From positions 1 through 40,045 of the forward strand of contig NZ_LGHK01000142.1 in assembly GCF_001908235.1 (NCBI RefSeq): 40,045 bases of DNA, given 5' to 3'. Positions 37,730 through 40,045 of the stretch are shown here, piece by piece. This DNA comes from Bradyrhizobium sp. NAS96.2 (GTDB taxonomy: Bacteria; Pseudomonadota; Alphaproteobacteria; Rhizobiales; Xanthobacteraceae). Under the pieces are notes generated by a model. It was not told the DNA's origin. It worked only from the letters and a program-made list of their open reading frames with translations, and searched no databases. A program made the position numbers and the translations under genes. How positions within the stretch are numbered: position 1 is the first letter of the stretch; every line of letters begins with the position of its first letter.

Positions 37730-37791
37730 ATCGCTTCTTCTTTTGACGTTTCTTGACGTGTTGCAGATGCGCCTCGCCCGGACCGGCGAGG

Positions 37792-38598
37792 CTATTTCGC
37801 AAACGATCGCGACGGCGCCAGATGCAGCGCGAACGCATCGACCTTGTCGCTGGCGCGCGGATAGATCTCGCTGACGATCGGATCGTGACCGGGGATGAAG
37901 CGGTCGGGATGACCGGCGAGCCGCTCGACGGTCTCCCAGCCCAGCGCCATGTCGCCGACATTGTAGACGATCGGGAACGGGCTCTTCTTGTGCAGGTTCG
38001 CATAGTAATGCGCGGCATCGGACGCCAGCACGACCGGGCCGCGCGCGGTCTCGACCCGCACCACCTGCAGGCCGTCGGAATGGCCGCCGACACGATGCAC
38101 CGTCACCCCGGGCGCGATCTCGCCGTCGCCGGAATGGAAGGTGACGCGCTCGCCATAGACATGGCGCACCATCTGCGTGACGTGTTCGATCGAGAACGGA
38201 TGGCGCAGCATGCCGTTGCACATGCAGCGGCCGGTTGCGTAGCTCATCTCGCGTTCCTGCAGATGGAATTTGGCGTTCGGGAAGCGATCCAGATTGCCGG
38301 CGTGGTCATAGTGCAGATGGGTAACGATGACATCCCTGATACTGTCGGCACTGACGCCGAAGCCGGCCAGCGCATCGACCGGGTTGAGCGTCAGCTTGCG
38401 GGCGCGCGCCTTGGCCTCCTCGGCGTTGAAGCCGGTGTCGACCAGGATGTCGCGGCCGTGGCCGCGGATCAGCCAGACGAAATAATCCAGATCCTGCGCC
38501 GTGGTGTCGTGCGGATCGGGGACCAGGAAGTTGAGGTGGGGGGTGCGCGGCGACATCGTCGCATAACGCAGGGCGTAGATCTCGTAAGCGTTTCCCAT
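37792..38598 (-). CDS. Metallo-beta-lactamase-fold lactonase-like hydrolase
   Basis: Hydrolase of 268 aa in the AiiA/AttM N-acyl-homoserine lactonase superfamily. The dinuclear zinc motif HLHYDH is intact (His94, His96, Asp98, His99), with further ligands in GGHSDG and SDAAHYY and the C-terminal GHDP. It may open a lactone ring, but the family includes many non-quorum-quenching members. ATG at 38598 has a poor ribosome site; two tandem copies of a 10-bp sequence sit just upstream. A hydroxyacid dehydrogenase follows, which fits a lactone to hydroxyacid to keto-acid sequence. Confidence 0.87.
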   Translation of the reverse strand: MGNAYEIYALRYATMSPRTPHLNFLVPDPHDTTAQDLDYFVWLIRGHGRDILVDTGFNAEEAKARARKLTLNPVDALAGFGVSADSIRDVIVTHLHYDHAGNLDRFPNAKFHLQEREMSYATGRCMCNGMLRHPFSIEHVTQMVRHVYGERVTFHSGDGEIAPGVTVHRVGGHSDGLQVVRVETARGPVVLASDAAHYYANLHKKSPFPIVYNVGDMALGWETVERLAGHPDRFIPGHDPIVSEIYPRASDKVDAFALHLAPSRSFAK

Positions 38599-39086
38599 CG
38601 GTTTCGCTCTTGTTTGCGGTCTTGTTTGCAGGTCTTTTTTGAATGGCTTGCCGTCCTGGCCACAAAGCCATCGCCTCGCGCAAAGGTCAAACCGCGCGGA
38701 GTACGACGAGTGCTTGACAGGGCGGCCGCAGCCTCTGTGAATGCAATCACATTACCGGCTCGCCGGAACCAGCACCATGCCAGCACGGCGATGGCCGCCA
38801 TGACCGCATGCTGTTGCACTGCGGCCTTACGATCGTCAGCGCGATAAACGACGGCGCTGCAAGCCGTTGACGGAGGTTTGGCGGTGGTTTGATAATGGGT
38901 TTTCGTTAGAGCGTTTTCGAGCGAAGTGGCTACCGGTTCGCGTGAAGAAAACGCGTCAAAACAAGATTCTAGAGCCCCGTTCCGATTTCCATCGGAACGG
39001 AAAAGGCTCTAGAGTAAGGTTCCCGAGGCGCAGGCTGGAAGCGGCGCCATTTCATTGGAATGCCGCGATCTGGATTTGCCGCGATT
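38599..39086. other. Divergent non-coding region with direct repeats and a rhizobial element
   Basis: No convincing gene in these 488 bases. They hold TCTTGTTTGC twice (38608-38617 and 38620-38629, period 12), directly before the lactonase start; an isolated TTGACA (38714-38719) with a poor -10; and the palindromic element at 38908-39014. Confidence 0.6.
38908..39014 (+). repeat. Rhizobial two-stem palindromic element, copy C
   Basis: The most regular of the three copies: GCGTTTTC/GAAAACGC in the first half, and CTAGAGCC...CCGTTCCGAT/ATCGGAACGG...GGCTCTAG in the second, giving a long stem. It ends 72 bases before the caspase-like gene. Confidence 0.92.
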
Positions 39087-40045
39087 ATGAAAATCCGCCT
39101 TGCCTTGCTCGCCACGCTGATTTTTTCAATCGCGTCGCCCACCCTGTCCTTCGCCGCCGGCGATCGCTTCGCGCTGGTCATCGGCAATGCCAAATATCCC
39201 GATGCCGATGCGCCGCTGAAGGAGCCGGTCAACGACGCCCGTGACGTCGCCGACGAGCTCAAGCGCGACGGCTTCACCGTCGAGGTCGGCGAGAACCTGA
39301 CCGGCGACGGCATGCGCCGCGCCTTCGACCGGCTCTATGGCAAGATCAAGCCGGGCTCGGTCGCGCTGATCTTCTTCTCCGGCTACGGCATCCAGTCGAA
39401 CCGGCAGAGCTACATGATCCCGGTCGACGCCCAGATCTGGGCCGAGGCCGACGTCCGCCGCGACGGCTTCAGCCTCGAGACCGTGCTCGGCGAGATCAAC
39501 AGCCGCGGCGCCGGGGTAAAGATCGCCCTGATCGATGCCTCCAGGCGCAACCCGTTCGAGCGCCGCTTCCGCAGCTTCTCGGCAGGGCTTGCCCCTGTCA
39601 TCGCGCCCAACGGTACGCTCGTGATGTATTCGGCGGCGCTGTCGTCCGTCGTCTCGGACAATGGCAGCGATCGCAGCCTGTTCGTGCGGGAACTGCTGAA
39701 GGAGATCCGCACCCCCGATTTGATGGCCGAGGAGACGCTCAACCGCACTCGCGTCGGCGTCACCCGGGCCTCGCGGCAGGAACAGGTGCCGTGGATTTCG
39801 TCGTCACTGGCTGAAGATTTCTCGTTCATTCCAAGCGGCGCAGCCACTCAAAGCGGCGCGCCGGGATCGCCAAATGCTGCGCCTGCGCCGACCGCATCGC
39901 CATCAACCGAGGTAACTACGGCACCGCCGGTCGCGCCCCCGCCGGCACCGCCCGCAACAACGCCAGCGCCGCCCGCGGTAACGCCGACGCCGGCACCGGC
40001 GCCTCCTGCGGCGACAGCACCGACGCCACCACCGGCACCGCCGAA
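39087..40045 (+). CDS. Secreted caspase-fold protein with substituted catalytic residues (3' end outside window)
   Basis: Exported protein, at least 319 aa. A signal peptide (about 1-23, ending LSFA) is followed by a caspase-like (peptidase C14) domain from RFALVIGNAKYPD to about residue 240. The position of the catalytic His (normally SGHG) is Tyr100 in FFSGYGIQ, and that of the catalytic Cys (normally DACRNNPF) is Ser152 in IDASRRNPF. Both halves of the dyad are lost in conservative contexts, so this is probably a non-proteolytic pseudo-orthocaspase. A long Pro/Ala/Thr-rich low-complexity region begins at about 250 and runs off the window. ATG at 39087; no clear ribosome site. Confidence 0.88.
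   Translation, partial: MKIRLALLATLIFSIASPTLSFAAGDRFALVIGNAKYPDADAPLKEPVNDARDVADELKRDGFTVEVGENLTGDGMRRAFDRLYGKIKPGSVALIFFSGYGIQSNRQSYMIPVDAQIWAEADVRRDGFSLETVLGEINSRGAGVKIALIDASRRNPFERRFRSFSAGLAPVIAPNGTLVMYSAALSSVVSDNGSDRSLFVRELLKEIRTPDLMAEETLNRTRVGVTRASRQEQVPWISSSLAEDFSFIPSGAATQSGAPGSPNAAPAPTASPSTEVTTAPPVAPPPAPPATTPAPPAVTPTPAPAPPAATAPTPPPAPP

Noticed and set aside
37753..38847. Plus-strand 364-codon frame opposite the lactonase-like gene
   Set aside because: Antisense shadow; the minus-strand gene has a complete zinc motif and normal length.

Overview
The window is GC-rich, gene-dense chromosome from an alphaproteobacterium, most likely Bradyrhizobium or a close relative. The evidence is codon bias, rhizobial-type intergenic palindromic repeats (including three copies of a roughly 105-bp two-stem element), and a gene set of trehalose synthesis, PQQ alcohol oxidation and homogentisate catabolism. 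The assignment rests on pattern recognition, not a database search.

Layout. (1) 1-6763: a type I restriction-modification operon hsdM-hsdS-hsdR (+; hsdM lacks its 5' end), ending beside the 3' end of a tRNA-Ser(GGA) gene (-). (2) 7730-11710: MFS transporter, otsB and otsA (-), making trehalose. (3) 11895-14473: a small basic DUF3175-type protein and a chemotaxis receptor, convergent. (4) 14930-22093: a FIST-domain sensor translationally coupled to a hybrid histidine kinase (+), facing an operon (-) of a PQQ alcohol dehydrogenase with the lanthanide-type Asp pair, a fused periplasmic binding protein/cytochrome c, and two NarL-type response regulators. (5) 22496-27658: a three-subunit molybdenum hydroxylase of the xanthine dehydrogenase family and a class III CoA-transferase (+). 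(6) 27831-36625: tyrosine/homogentisate catabolism: hpd with a divergent Lrp/AsnC regulator, a DUF1272 zinc-ribbon protein, and an operon (-) of FAD monooxygenase, DUF2783 protein, atypical metallo-beta-lactamase-fold protein, hmgA and fahA, with a divergent MarR regulator. (7) 36848-38598: a beta-hydroxyacid dehydrogenase and a lactonase-like metallo-hydrolase (-). (8) 39087-end: a secreted caspase-fold protein whose catalytic His and Cys are replaced by Tyr and Ser, cut by the window edge.

How it works together. Region 4 resembles the Pseudomonas exa/ped alcohol-oxidation loci and the NosP-NahK (FIST plus hybrid kinase) signalling pair. A plausible reading is that the FIST protein controls the kinase, the kinase (directly or by phosphotransfer) feeds one or both regulators, and these control the dehydrogenase operon. 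The divergent molybdenum hydroxylase could oxidise the resulting aldehydes. In region 6, Hpd makes homogentisate, HmgA opens its ring and FahA cleaves fumarylacetoacetate; maleylacetoacetate isomerase is not in the window. Every convergent gene junction carries an inverted repeat, suggesting that the repeats act as, or settle in, bidirectional terminators.

The most unusual items are the sensor/regulator/lanthanide-type dehydrogenase locus with its binding-protein-cytochrome fusion, the Tyr/Ser pseudo-caspase, the metallo-beta-lactamase protein with an altered metal motif, and a polyglutamine tail encoded by a trinucleotide tract.
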